64,000 bases of DNA from Candidatus Ribeiella danica (GCA_016717335.1 JADKFS010000002.1:1-64000), one strand, 5' to 3'; positions 16,966 through 27,509 are shown, numbered from the stretch's first letter. The notes: generated from the letters alone by a model not told the origin. Translations and numbers: made by a program.

Positions 16966-19257
16966 ATGTCGATCCGCTCCGCCGATCTGCGCAGGCGCGT
17001 GCTGCGTGTCAGCCCGGACACGCTGGTCGGCTATGCGCTCAAGGCGATTCAGGCGTGGCCCCGGCCGGAGGAGTGGCTGCTGCTCTGCCCGCTGGCGGGC
17101 GGCTACGCGGCGATCGGCGTCCAGGAGCTGGCCCGCCGCGCGGCCGTGGACGACCGGCTGCTGGCGCGGCGGCTGGACGACCTGGGGCTCGCCGCCAGCC
17201 CGTCCGTCGACGTCGAGGAGGAGCTTGACGCGGCCCGCGGCCTGCTCGGCGCGACCGGCTACGTCGTGGCGCTGCGCGACGGCGCGCCCTACGGCGTGCT
17301 TGTGCGTCCGTCCGCCCAGCCGATCGACGCGCCGGCGCTGCGGCTGCTCGCGCAGGCCGCGGAGTGGCGGCCGACCGCAGGCCAGAAGGGCCCGGGCGAT
17401 GTTTTGTCCCCACGGCGCGGCACGGCCGCGCCGCCGCCGGAGCTGGAGCCGATCCACCCGCGCGCCGACCGCTACGTCAACGCCGACTTCGCGGACGATC
17501 GGGCGCCGGATAGCCCGCTGCCGCGCTCGACGCCGCTCCAGCCGGGCCAGTGGTACGTCTTCCGGCTCAACGTCGGCGAGATCGAGCCGTCCTCGATCGA
17601 GGAGACCCCGGCGCAGCTGCCCGCGCAGCTGCTGAGCGAGGACGTCGAGATCGTCGTGGCGCTGTTCAGCGAGAGCTTTTCGATCGAGCGGGAGCGCGGC
17701 GCGCTGCTGGTGCCGGCCGAGGGCCGCGCCGCCGTCAAGGCGGCGGCATCGCTGCCGGGCGGGCTCGACCCCGACGCGCCGCTGGCGCGCGAGCGGCTGC
17801 TGTTCCGAGTCCGCGCGCCGGACCGGGATGGCCTGGCCGAGCTGCGCGTCTGCATGTACTGCCGCGGCCTGCTGATCCAGTCGCGCGTCGTCGCGGCCGT
17901 GGTCGGCGCGGGCCAGCCGCTGAGCGACAGCGGGGCCATGCAGCGCTCGGCGCTCGACTTCGATCTCAGCCCGACGATCGGCGCGGGCCACCTGCGCGAC
18001 ATCGCCCCGCACAAGCTCAGCCTGATGCTCAACAGCAACGGCGACGGCACGCACGCCTTTCGCGTCTTCGGCCAGGACGGCGGCGCGATCTTCCAGAGCA
18101 GCGCGACCATGCTGTCGTCCGAGCTGTCCGACCTGCTGCGCCAGTCGCGCAACGTCATGCAGCAGGTCGCCTGGGGCTACATCGGCGACTGGGACCAGAA
18201 GGCGGCCTACCGCTACGACCCGCCCAGCGCCGCGCAGCAGAACTGGCGCGACGACGTCATCCGGCTGGCGGTGCAGGGCTACCGGCTGTACGACAACCGC
18301 ATCCGCGCCCTGGCCGGCAGCAGCGACGGCGAGGACAAGCTGCGCGAGCTGCTGCGCGCGCCCGGCATGGTCCAGCTCGCGAGCAAAGCCTCGGCCAGCG
18401 ACGTCGTGCCGATCGCGCTGTTCTACGACTACGACCTCGACACCCAGTCGCGGGAAAAGCTGACGATCTGCCCGCAGTTCGAGGAGAGCCTGCGCAGCGG
18501 GCGCGCGCTGGTCGACGAGCCGTGCTTCCAGGGCAGCTGCCCGAACCGCGAGGGCCACGTCACGGTCGTCTGCCCGAGCGGCTTCTGGGGCTTCCGGCAC
18601 GACATCGGTATGCCCTGGCCGGCGCCGGGCGGCCCCGAGATGGCCAAGACGATCGGCTACAGCGGCGAGCCGCTGATCGACGTGGCGTACTTCCAGTTCC
18701 CGCAGCTGGGCGGCCACCTCGACCAGCTCGGCGCGCTCGGCTACCAGACCCAGCGCCAGAGCGAGCGCGAGCCGGCGATCGCCATGTTCAAGGCGACCAA
18801 TCCGCAGCTGGTCTACTTCTACTGCCACGGCGTGCTGATCAAGCAGACCGATCAGACGGCGCTGCCCGCGCTGATGATCGGCAGCGCCGCGGCGTCGAGC
18901 TTCTTCGACACCACCAGCTTCCGGCCGTACCGGATCAGGTGGCCCGAGGCGCGCCCGCTGGTGTTCGTCAACGGCTGCTACACCACCCAGCTCTCGCCCG
19001 ACCAGGCGCTCAACTTCGTGAAGACCTTCGTCGAGTACGTCGAGGCGGCCGGCGTGGTCGGCACCGAGATCACGGTGTTCGAGCCGCTGGCGCAGCGCTT
19101 CGCCGAGAGCTTCCTGAAAGCCTTCCGCGCGGGCGCCCCGTTCGGCCGCGCGATCCGCCTGGCGCGGCTGCAGCTGCTGGCCGAGTGCAACCCGCTCGGG
19201 CTGGTCTACCAGCCGTTCGCCTACGCCGGGCTGAAGCTGGTGGGGCCGGCGTCGTAG
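16966..19257 (+). CDS. CHAT-domain caspase-like protein
   Basis: A 763-residue protein ending in a CHAT (caspase HetF-associated with TPRs) domain. The catalytic pair is His621 in YFYCHGVL and Cys671 in VFVNGCYT, followed by the typical ending AGVVGTEITVFEPLAQRFAE and YQPFAYAGLKL. About 550 residues precede it: an N-terminal region of unknown fold (1-130), a beta-rich stretch starting near YVNADFADDRAP (about 165) that resembles the domain often placed before CHAT, and a mixed region with CMYCRGLLIQSRVV. ATG 16966 follows AAAGGGAGG. CHAT proteases act in prokaryotic cell-death and antiviral systems, usually after activation by a sensor; none is adjacent, so the trigger may be its own N-terminus. 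Confidence 0.8.
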   Translation: MSIRSADLRRRVLRVSPDTLVGYALKAIQAWPRPEEWLLLCPLAGGYAAIGVQELARRAAVDDRLLARRLDDLGLAASPSVDVEEELDAARGLLGATGYVVALRDGAPYGVLVRPSAQPIDAPALRLLAQAAEWRPTAGQKGPGDVLSPRRGTAAPPPELEPIHPRADRYVNADFADDRAPDSPLPRSTPLQPGQWYVFRLNVGEIEPSSIEETPAQLPAQLLSEDVEIVVALFSESFSIERERGALLVPAEGRAAVKAAASLPGGLDPDAPLARERLLFRVRAPDRDGLAELRVCMYCRGLLIQSRVVAAVVGAGQPLSDSGAMQRSALDFDLSPTIGAGHLRDIAPHKLSLMLNSNGDGTHAFRVFGQDGGAIFQSSATMLSSELSDLLRQSRNVMQQVAWGYIGDWDQKAAYRYDPPSAAQQNWRDDVIRLAVQGYRLYDNRIRALAGSSDGEDKLRELLRAPGMVQLASKASASDVVPIALFYDYDLDTQSREKLTICPQFEESLRSGRALVDEPCFQGSCPNREGHVTVVCPSGFWGFRHDIGMPWPAPGGPEMAKTIGYSGEPLIDVAYFQFPQLGGHLDQLGALGYQTQRQSEREPAIAMFKATNPQLVYFYCHGVLIKQTDQTALPALMIGSAAASSFFDTTSFRPYRIRWPEARPLVFVNGCYTTQLSPDQALNFVKTFVEYVEAAGVVGTEITVFEPLAQRFAESFLKAFRAGAPFGRAIRLARLQLLAECNPLGLVYQPFAYAGLKLVGPAS

Positions 19258-19270
19258 CTGACAGCCTGCC

Positions 19271-19487
19271 TTCCTCTCCCATAAGGGAGAGGGGAATTCG
19301 TAGGGACGGTCTGAAAAGCGCTTTTCAACTTCAAACATTCCCTTATAGGCCTGGTTCAATGCTCGGGATTGCGACATGCCACTGTACGGGCGCGATATAT
19401 CGCGCCCCTACGCATGTGGGGCAATGGACCTTGCCAGCGCTCTCTGCAAACGTCTCGGCATCGCGCCCGTACGCCTGTGGGGCAATG
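19271..19487. repeat. Hairpins and a 26-base direct repeat between convergent genes
   Basis: The 311-base gap holds a terminator-like hairpin CCTCTCCCATAAGGGAGAGG right after the CHAT gene, a palindrome GGGCGCGATATATCGCGCCC (19388-19407), and a direct repeat (19401-19426 and 19462-19487) with shared core GTGGGGCAATG. No gene seen. Confidence 0.6.
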
Positions 19488-19568
19488 AATAGTCAAGCTC
19501 GATTGAGCCATGCCTTAGGGTGGTTTGGCGGGGCTTCGTCCCTCCAGGAGCCTTGCGCCCCGCGCGAG

Positions 19569-20018
19569 CTAGCGCGGGACGCCGGGGCCGGCAGGGCCGC
19601 CGGGCGCGGGCGGATTGACCTCGCCGCCCGCGCGGAACGTGGCGTCCATCCCCGAGCCCGCGGCGGCGCGCCACTCCTCCGGGATGTAGAACGGCTCGGC
19701 CGGGCGCTTGCGCCGGCCGTCGAGGAAGAAGTCGGCGTCGAAGTTGGGCGAGCGCGCGACCAGCGCGTTCAAGATCAGGTAGTAGCCGAAGAAGCCGATC
19801 GCCAGCCCGATCCCGTAGGCGCCGAACAGGTCGGTGCCCGCCGGAAACAGCGCCAGCACCCCCGCGCCGCCGACCGCGCCCAGGATCGTCACGATGTCGC
19901 CAAAGTCGACCAGGCCGCTGCGGTAGCGGTTGATGAAGTAGAGGTACCAGCCCAGGATCGCGCCAAAGCACCCCGCGCCGATCAGCTGCAGGGTCGAGGC
20001 CGGTGTGCCGTTCGCCAT
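19569..20018 (-). CDS. Small membrane protein, function unknown
   Basis: A 149-residue protein with two or three hydrophobic segments (LIGAGCFGAILGWYLYFI, VTILGAVGGAGVLALFPAG, YGIGLAIGFFGYYLILNALV) and a soluble proline/glycine-rich C-terminus. The start at 20018 is fixed by AGGAGGAAGCCAC before it; the longer frame to 20126 is translated heptamer repeat. I do not recognise a named family. It precedes no clear partner except the other small membrane protein at 20203, on the same strand. Confidence 0.65.
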   Translation of the reverse strand: MANGTPASTLQLIGAGCFGAILGWYLYFINRYRSGLVDFGDIVTILGAVGGAGVLALFPAGTDLFGAYGIGLAIGFFGYYLILNALVARSPNFDADFFLDGRRKRPAEPFYIPEEWRAAAGSGMDATFRAGGEVNPPAPGGPAGPGVPR

Positions 20019-20039
20019 ATGTGGCTTCCTCCTGCTCGA

Positions 20040-20202
20040 GATGGACGATGGACCTATGACGGAAGACGATAGACGATGGACCAAGGACCAAGGACCAAGG
20101 ACCAAGGACGATGGGCCAAGCCCCAAATCCCAAGCCCCAAATCCCTAGCCCCAGGCATCTTGTCATCTTGTCACCTTGTCACCCTGTCATCTTGTCACCC
20201 TG
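20040..20202. repeat. CCAAGGA heptamer and octamer array
   Basis: CCAAGGA copies, CCCAAGC-type units, then TTGTCATC/TTGTCACC octamers, running from upstream of one small membrane gene to the stop of the next. Confidence 0.9.
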
Positions 20203-20448
20203 TCACCCACCCGCCCGGTAGCGCGCCGCCAGCGACCGAGCCCAGGCCAGGCTCAGCAGCGCGCCGAGCGCCGACGCGCCCGCGAACGCCAGCGTGGCCC
20301 GCGCCGTCGTGAGCTGGAATATGATCAGGCTCAGCGCGGCCAGGCCCAGCAGCACCCGCACGGCCACGTCCCACCTTGCGCGGTAGGCCAGCCGCGCGGC
20401 CAGCCAGCCCCAGACCAGGCCCGCGCCGATGGCGCCGGCGATCAGCAT
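20203..20448 (-). CDS. Small membrane protein, function unknown
   Basis: An 81-residue protein made almost entirely of three hydrophobic helices (MLIAGAIGAGLVWGWLAARL, VLLGLAALSLIIFQL, FAGASALGALLSLAW). GGAGAGGGGCG lies just upstream of ATG 20448. No family recognised; size and composition suggest a small subunit or inner-membrane accessory protein. Confidence 0.55.
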   Translation of the reverse strand: MLIAGAIGAGLVWGWLAARLAYRARWDVAVRVLLGLAALSLIIFQLTTARATLAFAGASALGALLSLAWARSLAARYRAGG

Positions 20449-20519
20449 ATCGCGCCCCTCTCCGCGTCGATGACGCGCAAATCATATCATTATTCATTGC
20501 GCTGCGCTAGTGACTCGAT

Positions 20520-20790
20520 TCGCTGGGGCTGCGCGCCCCCCCGTGCCCCCGCGGGGGTCGATTCCCCCAAACCCTGCGGGGGGCTGCGCGCCCCCCGTGC
20601 CCCCGCGGGCGGGGGTGGGCCGCCACCCCCGCCGCCCCCCGGCCGGGGCTTCGCCCCTGGACCCCAAAAAGAATGCCGCCTCGTTTGCGATGCCTGATGC
20701 GCATGCCCGGCTGAATCCAGGCGCGCCGGAATATAACCCGCTGCCTTGGGAATATTGCTGGGCATGTGCCACCAGCAATGCAGCCGAGAA
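20520..20790. repeat. Dispersed inverted repeat, copy 2
   Basis: In the 510-base gap before gdhA. Reverse-complement counterpart of 10068-10277, with the same order of blocks (GCGCGC/CCCCCC hairpins, GGGGCTTCGCCCCTGGACCCC, GGCTGAATCCAGGCGCGCCGG, GGCATGTGCCACCAGCAATG). Differences are scattered substitutions and small indels. Confidence 0.75.
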
Positions 20791-20958
20791 GGCATCAGTT
20801 GCCGGAGGGGGGCCGGGGGCGCAAGCCCCGAGACACCGCCGCAGGCGAACGAATCTTTAACCCTGAGTGCACAACTCTTTCCCGCGCAGCGCCGCGATCG
20901 GCGCTATGATCAAACAGTCGTGCAACAGAGCCGTTTGTGCTTCAATGAGGAGGCAACT

Positions 20959-22200
<1,242 letters not shown>

Positions 22201-22232
22201 CCATCGATAGCGTTCCCCCATCCGGCGCAAAC

Positions 22233-22292
22233 CGCCCAGACGATCGACGATCGACCACACCGGCGCATCGTCGATCGTCGATCGTCTGGGCG
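22233..22292. terminator. Perfect 23-base-arm palindrome after gdhA
   Basis: Arms at 22233-22255 and 22270-22292 (CGCCCAGACGATCGACGATC and its complement) around a 14-base loop. It lies between gdhA and the acyl-CoA synthetase gene. Without a U-run it may act as an attenuator, mRNA stabiliser or bidirectional stop. Confidence 0.5.
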
Positions 22293-22330
22293 CCGAGCGC
22301 GTTTCTATCGCTGTGGAGGGCAACCATCCC

Positions 22331-24412
22331 ATGCCCAAGCTCGAGCCGTTCTTCGCGCCGCGCGGCGTCGCCGTCGTGGGCGCCTCGACCGACCCGCACA
22401 AGCTCGGCTACGGCGTCGTGCGCAACCTGATCGAGCACGGCTGCCGCGGCGCGGTCTACCCGATCAACCCGGCCGCGCACGCGATCCTGGGCCGGGCCTG
22501 CTACGCCTCGATCGGCGACGTGCCCGACCCGGTCGACCTGGCGGTGGTGATCGTGCCGGCGCCAGCCGTGGCGGATGTGCTGGAGCAGTGCGGCCGGCGC
22601 GGCATCACGCACGCGATCGTGGTCAGCGGCGGGTTCGGCGAGCTTGGCCCCGAGGGGCGCGCCCGCGAGCAGGAGCTGGCGGCGATCGCCCGCCGGCACG
22701 GCATCCGGCTGATCGGCCCGAACTGCATCGGGACGATCGACACCCACACGCCGGTCAACACCACCTTCGTGACCGGCATGCCGCACGCCGGCGACATCGG
22801 CTTCGTGTCGCACTCCGGCGCGATGTGCGCGGTGGTGATCGACTGGGCGCGCGGCGCCGGGGTCGGCTTCTCGCGGATCGTCAGCCTGGGCAACCAGGTC
22901 GACGTGCGCGAGACCGAGATGATCGAGGCGCTGGCCGACGACCCGAACACGCACGTGATCACCGCCTACATCGAGGGCGTGTCCGACGGCCGGGCGCTGA
23001 TGCGCGTCGCCGCCGAGGCCGCGCGGCGCAAGCCGGTGGTGGTGCTCAAGGCCGGCTACGGCGAGAGCGGCGCCAGGGCGGTCGCCTCGCACACGGGAGC
23101 GCTGGCCGGCAGCGCCGAGGCCTACGCCGCGGCCTTCCGCCAGAGCGGCGTGCTGCTCGCCAGCACCACCGAGGAGCTGTTCGACTGGGCGCGCGCGCTG
23201 GCCTGGCAGCCGCTGCCGCAGCAGAACCGCGTGGCGGTGCTGACCAACGCCGGCGGGCCGGCGATCCTGGCGGTCGACGCGCTCGACGCAGCGGGGCTGG
23301 CGCTGGCGCCGCTCACCGAGGCCACGCGCGCCTACCTGCGCGCGCGGCTGCCCGCCGCCGCCAGCGTGGCCAACCCGGTCGACGTGCTGGCCGGCTCCGG
23401 CCCGGCGACCTACGCGGTCGCGCTCGACGCGCTGCTCTCGGACCCGAGCGTCGACGCGGCGCTGGTCATCCAGGCGCCGCAGGACTGGTTCCTGCCCGCC
23501 AGCCTGGCCGAGGTGATCGGCGAGGTGGCAGCGGTGCACCGCAAGCCGGTGCTGGCCTCGATCATGGGGCTGGCGTCGGTCGACCAGGCGCTGGCGATCC
23601 TGCACCGGCGGCGCGTGCCGAACTTCGCCTTCCCCGAGCGCGCGGCCTCGGCGCTGGCGGCGATGCTGGCCCGCCGGCGCTGGCTGGACGCCCCGGCGGA
23701 GCCGCCCGTACACCTGACCGACGTCGACCGTGCCGCGGCGCAGGCGGCGCTCGATCGCGGCGACTTCGCGGGCGCGTTGGCGGCCTACCGGGTCGCGCTG
23801 CCGCCCACGCGGCTGGCGGCCGGCGCCGACGAGGCCGTGCGGCTGGCCGAGCAGGTCGGCTACCCGGTGGCGCTCAAGCTGGCCTCGCGCGACATCACCC
23901 ACAAGTCCGACGTCGGCGGGGTCGCGCTGGGGCTGTGCAATGCGGCGGCGGTGCGCGCGGCGTTCGAGCGGATCTACCAGTCGGCCGGCGCGGCGCAGCC
24001 CGCGGCGGTGCTCGACGGCGTGACCGTCCAGCCGATGCTGGCTGGCGGGCAGGAGGTGATCGTCGGCATCCGGCGCGACCCGCAGTTCGGCCCGCTGGTG
24101 CTGGTGGGCAGCGGCGGCGTCGAGGTCGAGCTGCTGCGGGACGTGGCGATGGGGCTGGCGCCGCTGACGCGCGCAGAGGCCGGCCAGCTGCTCGACTCGA
24201 CGCGCGCGGGGGTGCGCATGCGCGGCTGGCGCGGCGCGGCGCCGGGCGACCGAGCGGCGGTGCTGGACGCAATGCTGCGGCTGGCCCAGCTCGGCTGCGA
24301 CATGCCCGAGATCGACGAGCTGGAGATCAACCCGCTCTACGTGCTGCCCGAGGGGCAGGGTGCGCTGGCGCTGGATGTGCGTGGGGCGCTGCGCCCCCGG
24401 CCCCCCGCTTGA
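22331..24412 (+). CDS. ADP-forming acyl-CoA (acetyl-CoA) synthetase, fused alpha-beta
   Basis: A 693-residue enzyme that interconverts acyl-CoA, ADP and phosphate with acid, CoA and ATP. Domain order is CoA-binding Rossmann domain (about 1-130), two succinyl-CoA-ligase-like flavodoxin domains (about 140-440) and an ATP-grasp domain (about 470-690, with KLASRDITHKSDVGGVALGL). The phosphorylated catalytic histidine should be His254 in SHTGALAG. Unlike Pat-type proteins there is no attached acetyltransferase domain. ATG 22331 is preferred to GTG 22313 because GTGGAGGG just upstream serves as ribosome binding site. Expected to yield ATP from acetyl-CoA or branched acyl-CoAs, fitting the amino-acid-degrading neighbour gdhA. 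Confidence 0.88.
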   Translation: MPKLEPFFAPRGVAVVGASTDPHKLGYGVVRNLIEHGCRGAVYPINPAAHAILGRACYASIGDVPDPVDLAVVIVPAPAVADVLEQCGRRGITHAIVVSGGFGELGPEGRAREQELAAIARRHGIRLIGPNCIGTIDTHTPVNTTFVTGMPHAGDIGFVSHSGAMCAVVIDWARGAGVGFSRIVSLGNQVDVRETEMIEALADDPNTHVITAYIEGVSDGRALMRVAAEAARRKPVVVLKAGYGESGARAVASHTGALAGSAEAYAAAFRQSGVLLASTTEELFDWARALAWQPLPQQNRVAVLTNAGGPAILAVDALDAAGLALAPLTEATRAYLRARLPAAASVANPVDVLAGSGPATYAVALDALLSDPSVDAALVIQAPQDWFLPASLAEVIGEVAAVHRKPVLASIMGLASVDQALAILHRRRVPNFAFPERAASALAAMLARRRWLDAPAEPPVHLTDVDRAAAQAALDRGDFAGALAAYRVALPPTRLAAGADEAVRLAEQVGYPVALKLASRDITHKSDVGGVALGLCNAAAVRAAFERIYQSAGAAQPAAVLDGVTVQPMLAGGQEVIVGIRRDPQFGPLVLVGSGGVEVELLRDVAMGLAPLTRAEAGQLLDSTRAGVRMRGWRGAAPGDRAAVLDAMLRLAQLGCDMPEIDELEINPLYVLPEGQGALALDVRGALRPRPPA

Positions 24413-24465
24413 GCTGTTTCGCCAGCGATTCCTTTCGCCGGGGCGCTGCGCCCCCGGCCCCCCGC

Positions 24466-24865
24466 CTTGTCACCTTGTCTCCTTGTCAGGGAACAGGGGA
24501 CAGGGGTCAACGTTCAACGCTCGTCACCTTGTCTCCTTGTCTCCTTGTCTCCTTGTCAGGGAACAGGGGACAGGGGACAGGGGACAGGGGTCAACGCTCG
24601 TCACCTTGTCTCCTTGTCTCCTTGTCTCCTTGTCAGGGAACAGGGGACAGGGGACAGGGGACAGGGGTCAACGCTCGTCACCTTGTCTCCTTGTCTCCTT
24701 GTCTCCTTGTCTCCTTGTCTCCTTGTCTCCTTGTCTCCTTGTCTCCTTGTCAGGGAACAGGGGACAGGGGACAGGGGACAGGGGTCAACGCTCGTCACCT
24801 TGTCTCCTTGTCTCCTTGTCTCCTTGTCTCCTTGTCTCCTTGTCTCCTTGTCTCCTTGTCTCCGG
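24466..24865. repeat. CCTTGTCT octamer and ACAGGGG heptamer array
   Basis: Between convergent genes. Blocks of CCTTGTCT (8 nt), up to nine copies in a row, alternate with CAGGGAACAGGGGACAGGGG blocks and GTCAACGCTCGTCA spacers, forming five higher-order units. No gene seen. Confidence 0.93.
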
Positions 24866-24878
24866 GGCGCGCAGCGCG

Positions 24879-27392
24879 TTAGACCGCGCGGTGCCGCAGC
24901 AACCGCATCCCGTTGGCGATCACAATCAGCGCGGCGCCCGTATCGGCGAAGACCGCCATCCACAGCGTCGCGGCGCCCAGCAGTGTGGCGGCCAGAAACA
25001 CCGCCTTGACGGCGAGCGCGAACGCGACGTTCTGCAGAATGATGCGGCGGGTGTGCCGGCTCAGGTCGATCGCGAACGGCAGCCTGGAGAGGTCGTCGCT
25101 CATCAGCGTGACGTCGGCCGTCTCCATCGCCGCGTCGCTGCCCGCGACGCCCATCGCGATCCCGACGGTCGCGCGGGCCAGCGCCGGGGCATCGTTGACG
25201 CCGTCGCCGACCATGCCGACGCTGCCGTGCAGCGCCAGCAGCTCGCCGATCGCCGCGAGCTTCGCCGCGGGCAGCAGCTCGGCGCGAACCTCGTCCACGC
25301 CGGTGGCCGCGCCGATCTGCGCCGCAACCGGCGCGGCGTCGCCGGTGAGCATGGTCACGTGCGCGATGCCCTGGCGCCGCAGCGCGGCCACGGCCGCGCG
25401 GCTCTCGGGGCGGGCCTGGTCGGCGGCCGCGATCGCCCCGCGCGGCACGCCGTCGTAGCCGACCAGCATCGCCGTGCGGCCGGCCTGCTCCAGCGCCTGC
25501 AGCGACGACTCCAGATCGGCAGGCAGCGCGGCGCCCTCGAACATCGCGCGGTTGCCGATCGTCACGGTGCGGCCCTCGACGGTCGCGCTGGCGCCGCGCC
25601 CGCCGCGCGACTGGAAGTCGGCGGCATCGGGGATGGGCAGCCCGCGCTGCTCGGCCGCGGCGACGATCGCGCGGGCCAGCGGGTGGGTGGAGCGCCGCTC
25701 GACCGCGGCGGCCAGGCGTAGTATTTCAGATTGTAGATTGTAGATTGTAGATTGATCATTGCCGTCTACAATCTGCAATCTACAATCTGCAATGATATCT
25801 GTGACGACCGGCCGCCCCACAGTCAGGGTGCCGGTCTTATCGAACGCGATCGCGCGCAGCCCGCCGGCCGCCTCAAGCGATGCGCCGCCCTTGAACAGCA
25901 CGCCCGCCCGCGCGGCGGCGCTGATCGCGCTCACCACGCTCACCGGCGTCGAGATCACCAGCGCGCACGGGCAGGCGATCACCAGCAGCACCAGCGCGCG
26001 GTAGAACCACTCGGCCCAGCCGCCGCCGGCCAGCAGCGGAGGCAGCAGCGCCACCAGCAGTGCCAGGCCGATCACCGCGGGCGTGTAGTAGCGCGCGAAC
26101 ACGTCGACGAAGCGCTGCGCGCGCGACTTCTGCGACTGCGCCTCCTCGACCATGTGGATGATCCGCGCCAGAGTCGAGTCCTGCGCCGGTCGGGTCACGC
26201 GCGCCTCCAGCGCGCCCTCGCCGTTGATGCTGCCCGCGAACAGCTCGGCCCCGGCCGCCTTCGCGACCGGCACGCTCTCGCCGGTGATCGGCGCCTGGTC
26301 GACCGCGCTCTGGCCGGCCAACACCAGCGCGTCCAGCGGCACCCGGTCGCCCGGCCGGATGACGATCAGCTCGCCGGCCGCCACCTCGCCCACCGGCACG
26401 GAGCGCTCGCCGTCGGGGCGGCGCACCAGCGCGACCGCCGGCGCGAGCCGCATGAGCGCGCGGATCGAGCGGCGCGCCCGGTCCATCGTGTAGCCCTCGA
26501 GCGCGTTGCCCAGCGCGAACAGGAACACCACCGCCGCGCCCTCGGCGTACTCGCCGATCAGCAGCGCGCCGACCGCCGCCAGCGTCATCAGCGCATTGAT
26601 GTCGAGCGTGCGCGTCGCGAGCAGGCTGGACCAGCCGCTGCGCGCCACCAGCAGGCCGCCGGCCAGCGTCGCCGAGACATACAGCGCCGCCACGGCGGCG
26701 GACGGCGCGCCGAGCAGGCCGGACAGCCATGCCGCGCCGATCAGCAGGCCGCACAGCGCCGTCAGCGCATCTCTCGGCCGCTGGGCGAGCGCGGACAGGC
26801 GATCGACGATCGGCCAGGGGGCGCGGGCCGCGGATTGGGAGGCAGCGCCCGAGCGCTCCGAAAGCGCAGCCGCGTCGGCGTCGGCGCTGTGGCAGGCCCC
26901 GTCGGAGCAGCCGCACTCGCCGGCGTGCGCATCTGAGGCGGGCGCCCGCGGCAGCAGCGCGCCGGGCGATTGGATCGTGTAGCCGAGCCGGCCCGCCAGC
27001 GCGCTGATCGTCTCGACCGAGGTCTGCTCGCGGTCGTACTCCAGGCGCAGCTTTGCCGCGGTGAAGTTGACCGTCGCGTAGTGCACGCCCTGCAGCCGCG
27101 CCACCGCGCGCTCGAGCGTCTGGGCGCAGTCGGCGCAGTCCATCCCGTCGACGGCGAACACGGGGTGGGCGTAGCGCCGCGCGACCAGCACCCCGACCTC
27201 ACAGGCCAGCTGCTCGGCCTCGGCGGCGAGCTGCGAGTCGACCGTGAGCACCAGCGCGGCGCCCTCGATCGAGGCATCGGCCACGCCGGCGCGCCCGCGC
27301 AGCGCCTCGACCACGTGGCCGGCGCAGCAGTCGCACTCGGCGTTCTGCGGCAGCACCAGCGGCCGCGCGAGAGAGATGGTTTGCAGAGTCAT
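24879..27392 (-). CDS. Heavy-metal P1B-type ATPase (Zn/Cd/Pb exporter)
   Basis: An 837-residue metal-exporting P-type ATPase. An N-terminal pseudo metal-binding stretch CDCC (20-23) precedes a heavy-metal-associated domain with GMDCADC (Cys86, Cys89) and a Cys/His-rich linker (about 155-178). Transmembrane metal site CPC is at 474-476, the phosphorylated aspartate is Asp518 in DKTGTLT, and TGES and GDGVNDAPALA are present. CPC with this layout indicates divalent Zn/Cd/Pb export (CadA/ZntA group). About 25 residues at 532-557 are translated heptamer repeat inserted just after the P-domain start, at the entry to the nucleotide-binding domain. Its own promoter and operator lie at 27510-27560. 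Confidence 0.92.
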   Translation of the reverse strand: MTLQTISLARPLVLPQNAECDCCAGHVVEALRGRAGVADASIEGAALVLTVDSQLAAEAEQLACEVGVLVARRYAHPVFAVDGMDCADCAQTLERAVARLQGVHYATVNFTAAKLRLEYDREQTSVETISALAGRLGYTIQSPGALLPRAPASDAHAGECGCSDGACHSADADAAALSERSGAASQSAARAPWPIVDRLSALAQRPRDALTALCGLLIGAAWLSGLLGAPSAAVAALYVSATLAGGLLVARSGWSSLLATRTLDINALMTLAAVGALLIGEYAEGAAVVFLFALGNALEGYTMDRARRSIRALMRLAPAVALVRRPDGERSVPVGEVAAGELIVIRPGDRVPLDALVLAGQSAVDQAPITGESVPVAKAAGAELFAGSINGEGALEARVTRPAQDSTLARIIHMVEEAQSQKSRAQRFVDVFARYYTPAVIGLALLVALLPPLLAGGGWAEWFYRALVLLVIACPCALVISTPVSVVSAISAAARAGVLFKGGASLEAAGGLRAIAFDKTGTLTVGRPVVTDIIADCRLQIVDGNDQSTIYNLQSEILRLAAAVERRSTHPLARAIVAAAEQRGLPIPDAADFQSRGGRGASATVEGRTVTIGNRAMFEGAALPADLESSLQALEQAGRTAMLVGYDGVPRGAIAAADQARPESRAAVAALRRQGIAHVTMLTGDAAPVAAQIGAATGVDEVRAELLPAAKLAAIGELLALHGSVGMVGDGVNDAPALARATVGIAMGVAGSDAAMETADVTLMSDDLSRLPFAIDLSRHTRRIILQNVAFALAVKAVFLAATLLGAATLWMAVFADTGAALIVIANGMRLLRHRAV
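25725..25796 (-). repeat. In-frame palindromic TTGTAGA repeat inside the metal ATPase gene
   Basis: Left arm has four CAGATTGTAGATTG-type heptamers (25727-25754), right arm TCTACAATCTGCAATCTACA and onward (25765-25792), so the segment can fold on itself. Read on the minus strand it encodes CRLQIVDG...STIYNLQSEI. The same sequence occurs outside genes at 59683-59735. Confidence 0.92.
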
Positions 27393-27509
27393 AGCGCGCT
27401 TCGCTTTTCTAGCTAGCGAGACATCGTCCGCGCTGTGGCAGGCAGACCGGCCTCACCGGCAAATGCGCAAGATTAGACTATTGAGACAGCTCAACAATAA
27501 TGATGTATC

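Noticed and set aside
20882..20910. Promoter for gdhA with TATGAT at 20905-20910
   Set aside because: No acceptable -35 hexamer at 16-18 bases upstream, so the -10 match alone is weak.
20746..20958. N-terminal extension of glutamate dehydrogenase
   Set aside because: The extra codons come from the dispersed inverted repeat, and a strong ribosome binding site precedes ATG 20959.
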